A stretch of 64,000 nt of DNA. Source: Calliopum simillimum. Taxonomy: Eukaryota; Arthropoda; Insecta; Diptera; Lauxaniidae. The DNA is taken from assembly GCA_951812925.1 (NCBI GenBank), contig OX638368.1:121419309-121483308 (forward strand), given 5' to 3'. The translations under genes and the position numbers were made by a program. The notes below the pieces were generated by a model. It made no database searches and had not been told where the DNA came from. It saw only the letters and a program-made list of their open reading frames with translations. Of this stretch, positions 23,532 through 35,784 are shown one piece after another (positions within the stretch are counted from its first letter, which is position 1; each line of letters starts with the position of its first letter).

Positions 23532-25201
23532 TTGTAATGTATGTACCTCAGAAACTATTAGATATATAGAAAAATTGGTCATAATGTAAAATATAGATAA
23601 CTTACTGAATTTTTGAAATATGTTAAGAAAAAAATTTTTATTGAAAATTAATGATAGTAAACTTGCAACAAAGTATACAATTCTATTTTTTAATGATGGA
23701 GTCTTTTTGTTTTGCTTAGTTTTTTAACATAAGTTCTCTAATCAATTTTGTTTAAATGTCCTTTTAATTTAGAGTGAAGCTTGTATTACTCCTCAAGACA
23801 TACCGATTTTTCGAACAAAAAGTCGTCCAATTTCATCTAAGAGACAGCTTAATGTGGTTCGACTTACTTGATTCAACATTTGTCTATGCTTTTTATTCTA
23901 TAAATGCCAGCATATTGTTAAATCACGTAAATCGAACCACATTACGCCATCTCTTAGATGAAATTGTACGATATTATGTTCCTAAAATCAGTACATATCT
24001 TAAGAAGTAATACGAGTTCCACTCTAAATTTCAAGGATACTTAAACAAAATTGAATAGAGAACTTATGTTAAAAAATTAAGCAAAATAAAAAGACACCAA
24101 CATTAAAAAAATTGAATTGTATACATTGTTACAAGTTTACTATAATAAATATAAGATAAAAAAAATTTACATATTTAAAAAATTCAGTTAATTATCTATA
24201 TTTTACATTATGGCCACTTTTTCCCTATATCTAAAAGTTTCTGAGATCTATGCATTAGACCGGGTAGATTTTGTATGAAGCGAAATAAAATCATAACGAA
24301 ACCGACTCAAAAGTTGGAGGAACTCTTAAAAACGATAACTGCGTCATTGTTTTTTCATTCCGAGAAAAACCAATGAAGCACTTTTGATTCTACTGAAGGC
24401 CCATTTTGGCTAAAAACACATGCTTTTTTGTCAAAACTTTTTTTTCATTACAAAATGGATATAAATACAAGGATGCTTTAGAAGTAAAGACTATGTTGTA
24501 ACAAAAATTTTGGCGTTTAAAAATTATAAACTTTTTTTTGAGGGAATAGATAATATTCGCGTCCCAAAATCGATTTTTTTACGTTTTTCAATTACGCGTT
24601 CGGAAAAACGATTTTTTACTCAAAAGCAAGGCGTCCGACAAAAAAGTGGGTATGGCAAACAATGCTTAGAATCTTTCAGAAAATTGGTGTAAATTTTTTC
24701 AGAATTTTTGGATTCTTTATTTTTTTTTTTTTTATTTTTTTGACCAAGTTTTGAAAAAGTATAAAACACCTCAAAAAATTCTGAAAAAATTTACACGTAT
24801 TTTTTGGATAATTCTAAGCATTTTTTGCCTTATACACTTTTTTTGTTAGGTGTCTTTGCTTCTGAGTAAAAAATCTTTCCGATTCCTTATTGAAAAACAT
24901 AAAAAAATCGATTTTTTGAAGAGAATATTATCTATACCCCAAAAAAAATTAACGCCAAAATATTTGTAAGAACATGATCTTTAATTCTAAAGCACTCTTG
25001 GGTATAGATTTTCTAATAAAAAAAAAACGTACGACCAAAAAAATATGTTTTTTAGCCAAAATAAGCCTTCAGTAGAATCAAAAGTGCTCCATTGGTTTTT
25101 GTCAAAAAAAATGATGCAGATATCATTTTTAAATGTCCCTCTAACTTTTGAGTCAATTTCGGGATAAATCTAAATTTCTACCCGGTCTAATATACATTAC
25201 A
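23532..25201. mobile_element. Foldback element split by a nested foldback
   Basis: The left arm starts TGTAATGTATGTACCTCAG near 23534 and continues AAACTATTAGATATAT and CATAATGTAAAATATAGATA. Its mirror runs from about 23930 to 24255. The last bases of the right end (ATACATTACAA, about 25191-25201) are found only after the second element at 24258-25187. Removing that element restores the end. The centre near 23900 carries TAAGAGACAGCTTAATGTGG mirrored by CCACATTACGCCATCTCTTA. No coding frame is credible. Confidence 0.8.
24258..25187. mobile_element. Foldback element, family C, copy 1, nested, TA-flanked
   Basis: GACCGGGTAGA after TA (24256-24257) is mirrored by TCTACCCGGTC before TA (25188-25189). 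Blocks mirrored between arms include CAAAAGTTGGAGG, AAGTGCTTCATTGG/CCAATGAAGCACTT type words, AAATCGATTTTTTTACG, AAACGATTTTTTACTCA and TTCAGAAAATTGGTGTAAAT. The arms meet near 24730. It sits inside the end of the 23532-25201 element. A second copy lies at 29503-30380. Confidence 0.85.
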
Positions 25202-25204
25202 AAA

Positions 25205-26945
25205 AAACTGACCCACCAGAATAACAACTAATGCTCCAAAGAGGGTATTTCGCGGAGACCATAAACTGTGCTCCAGCAGCAATTTGCATTGAATTTATGT
25301 ATACGATCCTCATTCAAATCTAGGAAGGAAAACACCAAACCGAAGTCAGGACGATAAGACCCCAATTCAATATTCCGCAAAAATTTTGTCAATTCTATCC
25401 AAAGTGCTGGGGAAAATTCATCTCATAAGAGTCATCTGGAAATTGATTGTTTAGTTCACATATATCGTTTTCTCAGTGTTTATCATATACATATGTATGT
25501 AGATCACTTTATTCCACAATTTTAAATCAAATTCACTTCCACTTTATTCAATTTATAATAACACAATTTTATTAAGGTCCGTACCGTAAACATTCCTGTA
25601 GTTATCATTGCACTTCTAAGCTCTTGCTTCAATTTTAAGATAACACACAGGTCGTCGATTGACGATCCAAGATCAAAATAATTCGATTAAAAAAAACAAC
25701 ACGACAAAGCACAGCCAATTTTTCACCTGAGGTGCGCACAAATGTCCAACAACGACTATTTGTAAGCGAGGCCAACGTTGGTAGATGTACCGCAAAACCC
25801 ATACCAGCAACAACAACAACAACAATATAAAGGTTAAACAAAGAAAAAAATCGTCAACTGAATTGCAAAAAAAAAAAAGCAAAAGACGATCGTATCGAAC
25901 AAATGATCATTCAACGATTTCGTATTTTTTGTTTATAGAAAAAAAAGATAATAAAATGAAAGAAAAAAAAATTAAAAATTTTAGAAAACGTTATCCACTT
26001 ACAACAAGTGATTGCCAAAAATAAAGACAACTTCAAGAATAATAATAAAAACTACAACAACAAAGGGAAAATGTAAAAAATCACGTCAATAGAATGAAAA
26101 TTTCAAGCCGACAATGAAGCAAAATAAAACCAAAAAAAAAAAAAAATATCAATGAAATATTGATAAAACATCATAACAACAACAACATTTATCAGAACAT
26201 CAACGTAACGTAATAACAACATAATTGACAGCAGCTTCCAACAAAACAAATTAAATATTGGATGCAGCTGCAGCATTTTATTTAACTTTTAACACTTTAA
26301 TGGCTGGATGACACGATTTTGAGTCTTAAGGGAGTTATTTACGCGTTGAGTTCAATGACCTTGACCCTTCTGATTAAAAAAATTTAAAGTTATTAGGGCC
26401 TAAGCCTCCAACAAGCGACTGATTACCTTGAAATAGCAAATGTTACTATATCACTGATCAAAACTTGTTACTGTTAAGTGTGATTTATGTTATTTCTTAT
26501 TATAAGGAATTCAATTGTAATTTTGATTAGTTTTTATTTAAATACACACATATGAGTACTTATGTTTTAGGGTGGTTCAAATTCTAAACGGGAAAAATGA
26601 GTTAAATTCTTCCATTAATGTCGGGGAGCGCTTGGTCACATTTGAATTTTTTTTTTTTTTCTTTTTTTTCGAGAAACAGGACTAAAACGGCGCATAAAGT
26701 GATCATGTTATTTATATCCAAAAAAAGGCCCAAGTGATTTGGGAAAGATCTCTGAAATTTGGTTGATCAAAATCCTTATTGTAAATTATATTCATCAAAA
26801 ATTCAAATTACCAAACTACACTAGGAAATTTTTCGAAGTAATTCTGTGTGTATATTCACGAAGAAAAATGAGTGACAAAATTTTTATTCCACTCGAGTAG
26901 TAAAAAAATTAAAGTTATTAGCACTAAATTTCAAACATAAATAAA
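25205..26945. other. Intergenic stretch with CAA-rich segment
   Basis: An AACAACAACAACAACAATAT run lies near 25806. From about 25780 to 26230 the plus strand is A-rich with many AAC/AAT triplets, which resembles the 5' untranslated sequence of fly genes. I can support no coding exon. A CACCTCAGGTG palindrome near 25727 contains an E-box-like CAGGTG. No gene is called. Confidence 0.35.
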
Positions 26946-27510
26946 CATACATATCGATACCTTAGAGCGCTATAGCCCTATCTCCATTTTTTCAATTGTT
27001 GGGAAATGTAAAAAAAGATTTCAAACCGGGGCTATTTAGAATTGGCTGCTATTTTGATATGACGATATATGCAATAACTTAACCTATAGTATATTTTAAC
27101 ATGGTTTTATGTTTTAAGTCAATTTCATTAATTTGTATCAAAATCCCAGCCAATTTATACTATGCCCTTACTTTTGCCCTTATATGGAATTGCACTACTA
27201 TTAACATAAACGACACATTTAGTAAATTTTATGAACGACTAGCATTTCTCGGTGTGCGTTGCGACACCTTCTCTTGTACAGAGGGCTGAACATCTCCAAT
27301 TTAATTACGCCAAAGAATGTAAATTGTCCCGATGCATTTTATATATACACCAAATCTCATCTATGTGCGTTAAATGGTTTCAGAGATATGCATTTTTTTC
27401 TAAAAGTTGTGGCACCGCCCATTTTTTCCTCGGACATTATTTGTCCCGTTACTAGTGGTGCTATTTATGTTTCGGGAACTGCCAACACTAATGTAGATAG
27501 CTAAAATCTA

Positions 27511-27971
27511 GCAACACCATAATAAAGTTTGACAGCAATTGATAAATTATGGGGTTTCCAACGAGAACAAACGTTTTTTGCAACTAAGTGTTCATGCAAA
27601 ATCGAATATATTGAAGTGGAACTAATGTGCAAGAATGCCTCTATCTCACAATATGTCACATGACGATCTTGTAGAATTCGTCGGCGACCGAACTACGACC
27701 ACGATTGAATTCACTATACCAGCCATATACTGTGGTTTTTGATGGTGCTTTATCGCCATACAAAGAACTGAGTTCATCGACACATTCTTGTTGAGATAAT
27801 CTACATCGAAAGTTGTGAAAAATAATCCAACGAAAACCTTCTCTTGAAATTTCCATTTTTTGGCCAAATTGATTTTCTTAACTCACTGTAAACAAAACAA
27901 ATAGCATTTGTACATCAAAACGTTGTGAGTACGTTTGTACTAAAAAATGTCAAACTTTATTATGGTGTTGC
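27511..27971 (-). mobile_element. Internally deleted mariner-family transposon
   Basis: GCAACACCATAATAAAGTTT followed by GACA at 27511 is mirrored at 27950-27971, giving terminal inverted repeats of about 25 bp. TA precedes the left end. The minus-strand sequence between them encodes the N-terminal part of a mariner transposase, but most of the catalytic domain is missing, leaving a 461 bp non-autonomous copy. Confidence 0.85.
27541..27856 (-). pseudogene. Mariner transposase remnant (N-terminal helix-turn-helix region)
   Basis: From the ATG at 27856 the frame reads MEISREGFRWIIFHNFRCRL, then SQQECVDELSSLYGDKAPSK and TTVYGWYSEFNRGRSS to VADEF. This is the first DNA-binding helix-turn-helix of mariner transposases. 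After DEF about 20 codons are missing and the frame shifts. The other frame resumes with QDRHVTYCEIEAFLHIS, then STSIYSILHEHLV and CSRWKPHNLSIA, which is the second DNA-binding region and the start of the linker. It stops at 27541 beside the 3' terminal repeat, so all catalytic aspartates are absent. The element cannot make a working transposase. Confidence 0.85.
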
Positions 27972-28154
27972 CAGTTCTTGAAATATAAGTAGTGCCCTAC
28001 GTGCTCTTAACACATAAACCCATTCTCATTCATATCCGTTAAATGGTTTCAGTGACACGATAAATTAATTTTTTTTTTTTTTTGGAACCACGGAAAAAAC
28101 AAGAAAAATGTGTTAAAAATTTTTGGTTCCGACGTTCAAGGGAGACCCTCGGGT

Positions 28155-28325
28155 GAATAAAAATGTTTCCACTAAAATGTCATGAAAAGCGTAGAAAACA
28201 CGAAAAAAAAATTTATTTTTTTTAATTTTTGTTTCCGATATCCCTTGGTTGTTATAAAATTTGTTCACTAAAATGTCGTAAAAATTCATGAAAAGCGTAG
28301 AAAATACGAAAAAAAAAATTCAAAT
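28155..28325. repeat. Imperfect two-copy tandem repeat
   Basis: The series CACTAAAATGTC then ATGAAAAGCGTAGAAAA and ACGAAAAAAAAATT occurs at about 28169-28213. It occurs again at about 28264-28320 with small differences. Confidence 0.65.
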
Positions 28326-28544
28326 GTAATTTGAATATTCTGTGGAGATAGCACAGAAACGCTCTTCAGAAAATTTCAGTTTGGAGATAGGATTTTTCTT
28401 GATTCTCGAATATTTTGGTGTTTTAGTAGTATTCTGACATCCCACTTGGCAAAGAAGCTCACAAGGATACCATAACTGCAAAAATCTCAAAATTGCAAAA
28501 TGTGGTGATAGGACTATAGGGCTCTAAGGTATCGGTATGAACTA

Positions 28545-29495
28545 TCATAGCCATTTATATAATAAATAATAATGCAGAGGGCACACCAAATGTAGAACTT
28601 GCTATTTATTATTTAGAACATTTTAGTTGAAATTAGGTGTAACATGAACACAATCTACTTATTTCCAGTGTTGCTGTATGCTTGTTAGATCATGGGTTCA
28701 ATCCCTTTCATGGGCATGAAATTTTTTTTTTTTTTTTTTTTGTTACAATGTCGTTTAACATTTTGAATTTGTTGGTGACAAAAATTACGATTTTTTGGAA
28801 AAATAAATGCTATGAAAGCTTAAATCATATTTTAAAGACCACCTTAATAAACATAAAACTAATTAATTACATAGTTTTTAAGTATTTCCTAAATGGTTAT
28901 TGTCGCGTTAAGCACTTGTAATATTTTATAAATTTTTTTTTATGTTTCTTTTAAAAGATGACTTTTGAGTGTTTTTCAGAAGCTTTTAGTGGCCAATAAA
29001 ATAAATATTTTTTTTCTGCTTAATATATGCTAAGATCAATCATAACTATGTACATACTTACATATCTTTAAAATATGATGTCACATCTTTAACAGCAATA
29101 GGTAAATATTAATTATTTAAACAAATAAATAGATAAGTAAATATTGAGTTGCACATTAAATTGCCAAAGCTTAAAAAAATAGTAAATGCTTTAATAAACA
29201 TCTGTGACAAGGCAGAAATATTTACAAATGTACGTATATATGTAAGCGTATATTGACAACTTATTCTCTTGAAATAAAACAAATATTTTTTCTAACAGCT
29301 TTTGACCACTTCAAGTAAAAATACGGTTGCTTTTAAGCAAAAAATATTTCGAAAACTTTACTGAAAGCCAGACAAGGAAGTAAGCAAAAAAAACTCCACC
29401 AAAATTGAAGTTCGACTATACAGCTTATAACTTTGATTCAATCTGGTCAATAACAAGCGAGATATTAGCATAAAAATCTTTAACCTTTGACCTAC
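28545..29495. other. Intergenic stretch, no gene supported
   Basis: GGGTTCAATCCC at 28694-28705 followed by a long T run looks like a Pol III B-box with a terminator. No cloverleaf or A-box can be built upstream. It could be the edge of a tRNA-derived SINE. Otherwise nothing was recognised. Confidence 0.3.
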
Positions 29496-29502
29496 TTATA
29501 TA

Positions 29503-30380
29503 GATCCGTTTGATTTTGTATGAAGCAAAAAAAATCATCGCGAAAGCGACTCAAAAGTTAGAAGGACACTTAAAAACGATAGAAAAACCAATGGAGGATT
29601 TTTATTCTACTGAAGTAACATTTTGAGGGTGTAGTTAAAATTTGCTTCCAAAAATCGATTTTTTACGTTTTTCAACAACGCGGCCGGAAAAACGATTTTT
29701 TACTCAAAAGCAAGTCATATGACGAAAAAAGTGTATGGGGAAAAAAATTCTTGGAATTGTTCAAAGAATACGTGTGATTTTTTTCAGAATTTTTTGAGAT
29801 ATTTTAAAGTTTTTCAAAAATTTATCAAATTGAGCAAAATGCTAGGTTTACTCAAAACCAAGGCACGTTAAATGCTTAGAATTCTTTAAAGAATAGGTAT
29901 GAATTTTTTCCAAATTTTAGAAAAAAATTTTTGGGCCAAGTTGAAACATTATAAAATGTCTCAAAAAATTCTAAAAAAAAACACACTTATTCTTTGAACA
30001 ATTCTTAGCATTTTTTCCCCATACACTTTTTTCGTTAGATGCCTTGCTGTTGAGTAAAATATTGTTTTTCCGGCCGCGTAATTGAAAAACGTAAAAAATC
30101 GATTTTGGGAAGCAAATTTTATCTATACCACGAAAAAAAAATTTTAATTTTCAAACGCCAACATTTTTGTAAGAACATAGTCTTTACTTGTAAAGCACCC
30201 TCGGGTACCAATTTTATGATGAAAAAAAACATGATTTTTTAGCCAAAATGGGCCTTCAGTAGAATCCAAAGTGCTTTATTGATTTTTCTCGGAACGAAAA
30301 AAAATGAAGCAGATATCGTTTTTAAAAGTCCCTCTTACTTTTGAGTCAGTTTCGGGATGAATTTAAGTTTCGAGCCTATC
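29503..30380. mobile_element. Foldback element, family C, copy 2
   Basis: It starts after TA with GATCCGTTTGATTTTGTATG and ends TTTCGAGCCTATC before TA (30381-30382). The inside follows family C: AAGCGACTCAAAAGTTAGAA, CAGTAGAATCCAAAGTGC, GGCCGGAAAAACGATTTT with its mirror, AAAATCGATTTTTTACGTTT, and TTCTTTGAACAATTC with its mirror. The terminal repeats have drifted more than in copy 1, so this copy looks older. Confidence 0.8.
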
Positions 30381-30384
30381 TAAT

Positions 30385-30598
30385 GCATGATTTTAGTCGT
30401 TTTTTAAATACATATTTCATAGACATTAACTAATAGAAAATTTCCCAATTCAGGGTCTAAAAAATTCTAAAAATTTAAAACAAGATAAATAGTTAAGCAT
30501 CAGAAAAGCTAAATAGAATTTTTTGGACCCTAAATTGGGAAATTTTCTTTTAGTCAATGTTTAAGAAATATGTATTTGAAAAATGCCTAAAATCATGC
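30385..30598. repeat. Small foldback next to family C copy 2
   Basis: GCATGATTTTAG at 30385 is mirrored by CTAAAATCATGC ending at 30598. AAATACATATTTC, GAAAATTTCCCAATT and GGGTCTAAAAAATTCTA are mirrored further in. The arms are about 95 bp with a loop near 30480-30500. Confidence 0.8.
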
Positions 30599-30639
30599 AA
30601 TAAAAAGATTCACATTATTGCGTCTTTAATGTGCATTAG

Positions 30640-31385
30640 AGCTGCCGTCTGTCTGGGGCATAACATACTGTGTGTGTTTATCAAACGATGAGTTCTCTTG
30701 GTTCAAATCTCGCACAAAAAAAAAATTAATTTTAATTTCGATATAGCCATGTCCGTCTGTCTGGCTAGCTGGCTGGCAGGCTGGCTGTGTGTGGAAATAT
30801 TTTTCATGGAAAAACTAACGAACATAATTCGATGAAATTTGGTACAGTGGCATTGCCGCAAAAGTCAGCTCGAAAGATTGAAAATTAACGAAATCGGTAG
30901 ACGGACGCGCCTACCGCTCATACAAAAAATATATATTAGAAATGAAGCATTTGGAATATTTTTCATGATAATGCAACCAAAATACACATGAATACTAGGG
31001 ACGATAAGTTTAAGCTCTGAGCAAAAACTAGGCAAATTTGGAATAGAGGGCGAGGCATCTCCCATTTAAACTAAAGTTTCAAAATGCTATACTGAGAGCG
31101 TTCTTTGAGATAACCCAACCAAATTGCACTCAAAAACTCAGAACAGTAAATGCATGCTCTAAGAACAAACTAAGCAAACTCGAACGAAAGGGCGTGGCAA
31201 CTCCCGTTTGACAAAAAGTTTCAAAATGCTGTACGTTTTTAAAGATAATGAAACCTTGTTTCGCACAAATACTTGGAATAGTTAGTTCAATATCTGAACA
31301 AAAACTAAGTAAATTCAGTCAAGAGAGCGTTGTACTTCCCGTACAAGCAAAATTTTCTAAATACAGCAGTGTAGGGTATATTATT
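30640..31385. repeat. Dispersed repeat with CTGTCTGGCTAGCTGGCTGG tract
   Basis: A CTGG/GTCTG-rich microsatellite (30748-30788) is followed by AACATAATTCGATGAAATTT, GGTACAGTGGCATTGCC and three imperfect repeats of a block with TCCCATTTAAACTAAAGTTT / TCCCGTTTGACAAAAAGTTT / TCCCGTACAAGCAAAATTTT at about 31060, 31200 and 31338. This architecture is common in insect interspersed repeats. I cannot name the class. Confidence 0.55.
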
Positions 31386-31389
31386 TTTT

Positions 31390-32490
31390 GGCCAGGCCAA
31401 AGGTAACACCCTTACTAGTTTTTTTTTTTATTTTAGTACTTAGTTTTTTTTATTTAAACAGTTAATATAAATTATTTAAAAAAAATGTATTCCTATTTTA
31501 TAATTTTTACTATCGTGTTTGATAACACAGTCCTGCATGGGTTTTCCTCTCTAAGTTTTAAAAAGCGATTTCTATAGATTTAAGTGTGCTGATTACGAGA
31601 AAAATAGTGAAAAAATTCCAGCACGTCACAATTTTCAGTGATTTAAGTTTTACTTAAGTGCCTTTTTTGTATATACAAGACTACCACGCCTATACTACTG
31701 GACGTATCAAAAACATATTTGCACCAGATGTTTTTTTGGTGGTCCAACACATTTATAAGAAATATGGGATCGATTGGACAAGGGGGTGTTGTACCCCTCA
31801 TACAAAAAAAATCTCTATATAATTGAAAATTTTATTTGAGTCGCTCCTACGCCCGCACCAGTTGGTATATTGAAACCATATTAACACCATATATCCGCCT
31901 GATATTCCGACAGATTTTCCTTTACAATAGGGGTAATTGAATGAAAGTGCGGTGTGCTCGGTACATAAAGAAAACATACCAAAACCAGAAAAAAAAAAAT
32001 AAAACTCATTTCTACTCACTTCACCTGCATTATGAAACTTGATATCTGGATGAATATTATGGATAGAAACTATCAAGATCGTACGGGAAGCAATATATGG
32101 TGCAAGAATGGCTTAAATATGTTGAGTATTTTAGGCGTGATATTGAAGAGTACGTAAGCACAAACGATTGAATTAATAAGTTTTCAAATGCTGCACAGAC
32201 GAACAAGGGTACCCCTCTTAAAATTACGAGAGTGCTTTTTAATGTATTTTTTTATGCTGAGCCCAAATCCGTTTACATAATTGCTCTATCACGTCCAAAT
32301 TTTGAGAAAATTTAAAAAAACTGTGAAAAACACATGATTTTCCATTATTTTTGAGGTTATGAAAACTGGAATATCTCAAAATTCTGACGTGATGGAAAGA
32401 AACCAAGTTCAGATTCGTGATCAGGAGGTCCCAAACCACCATAATTGGCTTCAAAATTTAAGAGAGGAAAAAAAGTGTCGAATTTGCAGG
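31390..32490. other. Repeat-like intergenic sequence
   Basis: Contains short inverted matches (TCACGTCCAAATTTTGAGA near 32290 against CTCAAAATTCTGACGTGA near 32376) and a phrase TACTATCGTGTTTGATAA near 31510 that recurs at 32751. No gene is seen. Confidence 0.4.
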
Positions 32491-32499
32491 CCTGTGTAA

Positions 32500-32920
32500 T
32501 TTTTACTATGCCAATATTGAAGAATTTCCTTCCAAGCAACTTTGAAATTTTTATAAAATTTTTAGGCAGTTTTTAATGAATATGTAAAATGAACGAAGAT
32601 TAATAAAAGTTCAGTACTTTTTTAACGATTTTCGCAAAAAAATTTTTTTTTTTTTAATTTATTGTTTTTTTTTTTTTATTAGTTTCTCTTTTTTTTACTA
32701 TAAATTGCTTAGAAAACAAGCAAAAAATTGTATTACTGTTTTATAAATTTTACTATCGTGTTTGATAATTTTTATTACGCCAATATTAAAGTATTTCCTT
32801 CTAAGCAACTTTGAAAGTCTTATAAAATTCTTAGGCAGTTTTTAATAAATATATAAAATGAACGAAGGTTCATAAAAGTTCATTAATTTTTTTACGATTT
32901 TCGCTACAAAAATTTAAAAA
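32500..32920. repeat. Two-copy direct repeat of about 260 bp period
   Basis: The series AAGCAACTTTGAAA, TTATAAAATTTTTAGGCAGT, TTTTTAATGAATAT, AAAATGAACGAAG and AAAAGTTCA..TTTTTTAACGATTTTCGC occurs at about 32510-32650. It recurs with minor changes at about 32775-32905. Confidence 0.75.
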
Positions 32921-32924
32921 AAAT

Positions 32925-34015
32925 TTCTTTTCGTGTATGCGCACAGTAAAAATGGGTTAAATAAGCTGACATATTTAAAAGTACATACAATACTATACTC
33001 TTGTCATGGATTTAAATCATATAAGAAGATTTGTAATATTTTTTTTTTTTTTTTAAATTACTGACTGAAAAAAATAAAGGTGACATAAATTTCAAAAAAG
33101 AAACATGAGTCTTAACAATTGGCCATTGCGGCACACCCTTTGTTATTATTTTTGTATCTATTTACATGCAAAAATTAAATCAACGAAAAGTGTTTTTTTT
33201 TTTTTTTTTTCTTTATGTTTTTTGTCAAGCAAATTATGCAATAATTTAGAAATACTATAGATTTACAAATATTCCATAAATTAAGCAAATTTCTTAGCAT
33301 TAAGTTATGCCAATAGAGTGCACTTTCGCTGATAAAAACCATTAAAAGCATTTAAAGTTTTAAACAGGTCAACATTATTCTTGACAGCTCATTAATTTGG
33401 TATTGCCGAGCGTAAAACTTGGATTTGGGTTATAAAACCGTGATAGTTTTTGTAAAGTTTCAATTGTGTGAAATTTTTAGTTGAAATTCTCCTAAAAAAA
33501 ATACCAATGGGTGAAATTACGCAAATTCTTTTTCATATTCAAAACGAGTAGCGGCCAATAATTTTACTTTCTTTTAGAAACTTCTTATTGAAATATTCCC
33601 ACACTTCAAAGTACAAATTAAAGCAATTTGTTTTTAAATCGCGTTACGGTAAATTTTTTTGGAAAAAAAAATTGACTTCTTGTTTTTGCTCAGACATTTT
33701 ATAAATGATTCGTAGAAACCTTTTGTTAAACAAATTCCAAAATTTAATTATTGCTTTGGCGACTACCATTGCGGTTTAATCAATTTGCTTATTGAGAGAA
33801 AAAAAATCTGTTACCAATGATACTAAATTATGAAAATTGAGATATATAGGAATCCCATGTGGAATAAAGTTCAGCAGTGACCAAAAGTAAATAAACAATG
33901 AAACAGATTTTGTAGTCAATCAATGAAAAGCCTCTAAATTTTAGATGCTAAAGACTTCATAATAATAATGATAACTTTTTTTATTTTAAAAATATATCCT
34001 TTTATCATAAAATAT
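32925..34015. other. Intergenic stretch, nothing identified
   Basis: AT-rich with poly-T runs near 33035 and 33195. No exon, RNA gene or element end was recognised. Confidence 0.4.
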
Positions 34016-34019
34016 GTGT

Positions 34020-34345
34020 TACGGCCTTCGTAAGATCTAACTTAGAATATGCATCTCTTATTTGGAATTTTTATTATGGAGTGCATATTGCCCGTTTGAA
34101 GCGTATTCAAAAGAAGTTCATTAAATAGTAGAGCAAGGTCATTACATTTAATTGAACCATTGCCATCATATGAAGCGCGTTGTTTGCTTATAAATATTGA
34201 TAGTCTTAAAAAGAGGCGGCTTCTGCATAGTGTAATGTTTATTTACGATATATTTAGTGGATATACTGATTGTCCTGCTATTCTACAGCTGATTTCATTC
34301 AATGTTCCCATAAGAAATTTAAGATCTTCTTTTCAGCAAATGCCA
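34020..34345 (+). pseudogene. LINE relic, C-terminal region of the reverse transcriptase ORF
   Basis: The frame at 34035-34128 reads VRSNLEYASLIWNFYYGVHI then ARLKRIQKKFIK and a stop. A second frame continues LPSYEARCLLINIDSLKKRR, LLHSVMFIYDIFSGYTDCP and VPIRNLRSSF. Each block has a counterpart in the same order near the end of the LINE protein at 39577-41694 (VRSILEYCSIIW; RIERIQRNF; SRRKLLGLQSLKDRR; FVYNILSGKINC; VPNRNLR). It is therefore a relic of the same type of LINE in the opposite orientation. Confidence 0.8.
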
Positions 34346-34468
34346 TAGAACAAATAATGCCAGAAATTGAATTCCTTTATTATTAAATAAGTTATATAAA
34401 GATGCGTCAATTGATTTCTGTTTGAATAAACTTCAATTTAAATCTGTGCTGGTCAGGCTTTTATAATA

Positions 34469-35781
34469 CCACTGTTTCGAACTTTTTGTAAAACACATGA
34501 GAAAATCCAAAAAATTATTAAAGTAGACGTTAAAAAAAATACCCGTGTCTCGTGGTTTTTCTCCAGCACGTCACATTTTTTTTTAATCGATTTTTGAAGT
34601 TTTTTTATTAAATGTACATACATGAAAAAAACAAAAATACCACATTCTTGCGTTAAATCGATGAATTCAACTATATGATCCTTACATCTGAGGTGTATCA
34701 TGTGTTCATCAAACTTATGCAGGATATTGCAGGAAATATTTTTGTTGAAAATTTTAACCCTGTTTAACCGCCACATGTGGGTCATTTTTGCCCTTTTCTT
34801 AAAAAGGTACAAAAATGACACCTAAAACAGGGGAATATTGAATCAGTATGTACTACAGAAATATTTGCTATAAAATTTCACTACTAGTTTTTAAACACGT
34901 AAAGGTTGAAATCTAAGCCCGAAACCAAAAAAATCGTTAAAATCAATTAGGACTTTTCACATTGCATATTAATTACATCCCTGACGCGCTTACCTTAAGT
35001 TTTACGAATTTTTTGTCTTTGGTAACTCTTAGTGAAATTTTTTTTAGGATATTTTTGCAAAATTCGTTTACCCTTTGTGGCTCAGTTTTAGAAGAAGGGG
35101 TCAAAAAGACCCATAAAAACAGGATATAATAGGTTAATGTGTTCTAGGAAAATGATCATTGTGTGATTTCGAACGAGTTTTGTCCAAAATGTAGTTTAAG
35201 AGTTTTACAGTAGGGTGAAATTTGGAAAATATTGATTGTTAGAAGTGCTTACTGATTTTAAATAATTTTTTGCTTTCGGAATAAAATTTAGCTTTTTTAG
35301 TGTTCAGCAACTAGTAGTGAAATTGTATAGCAAATATTTCTCTAGTACATATTGACTCAATATTCCTCTGTTTTAGGTGTCATTTTTGTACCTTTTTAAA
35401 AAAACGGCAAAAATGACCCACATGTGGGGGTTAAACAGGGTTAAAATTTTATACAAAAATATTCCCCGCAATATCCTGCATAAGTTTGCTGAACACATGA
35501 TATACTTCAGATGTAAGGATCGTATAGTTAAATTCATCGATTTAACGCAAGAATGCGGTATTTTTGTTATTTTCATGTACAGTGGATAAAAAAACTTCAA
35601 AAATCGATTAAAAAAAATATGACGTGCTGGAGAAAAACCACGCCTAAAAAATAAAATGGTGGTGGTAGGAGGTTGAAAATCTAGGGTTTTAGGTATTTTT
35701 TGATGCCAAATCAAAAAAAAAAATAAAAAAATTTTGTCAAAAAAAAAAAATCTGGATAGGGACACCCTAATTACACAGTGG
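34469..35781. mobile_element. Foldback element, family B, copy 2, TA-flanked
   Basis: TA then CCACTGTTTCGAAC (34469) pairs with ACAGTGG then TA (35781). The arms mirror each other from GTAGACGTTAAAAAAAATAC and TCGTGGTTTTTCTCCAGCAC through CCACATGTGGGTCATTTTTG. The middle contains the TTAA-bounded block and GTAATTAATATGCAATG as in copy 1 (here inverted). Near the right end a GGTGGTGGTAGGAGGTTGAA segment (about 35655-35760) replaces the outer arm, so the right arm carries an insertion or an unrelated tail before the terminal CCACTGT. Confidence 0.8.
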
Positions 35782-35784
35782 TAT

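Larger units (their letters stand above)
26950..28539. mobile_element. Element with CATA(T/C)CGATACCTTAGAGC ends, hosting a mariner
   Basis: CATATCGATACCTTAGAGCG at 26950 is mirrored by GCTCTAAGGTATCGGTATG ending at 28539. The similarity continues inward for about 30 bp (CTATAGCCCTATCTCCA and its inverse), then fades. No own transposase is visible. A mariner remnant sits inside at 27511-27971. Confidence 0.55.

Noticed and set aside
28694..28745. GGGTTCAATCCC followed by T run, and GGTTCAAATC at 30700: possible tRNA genes
   Set aside because: No acceptor-stem pairing or A-box at the right distance could be built. At most they are SINE-like B-boxes.
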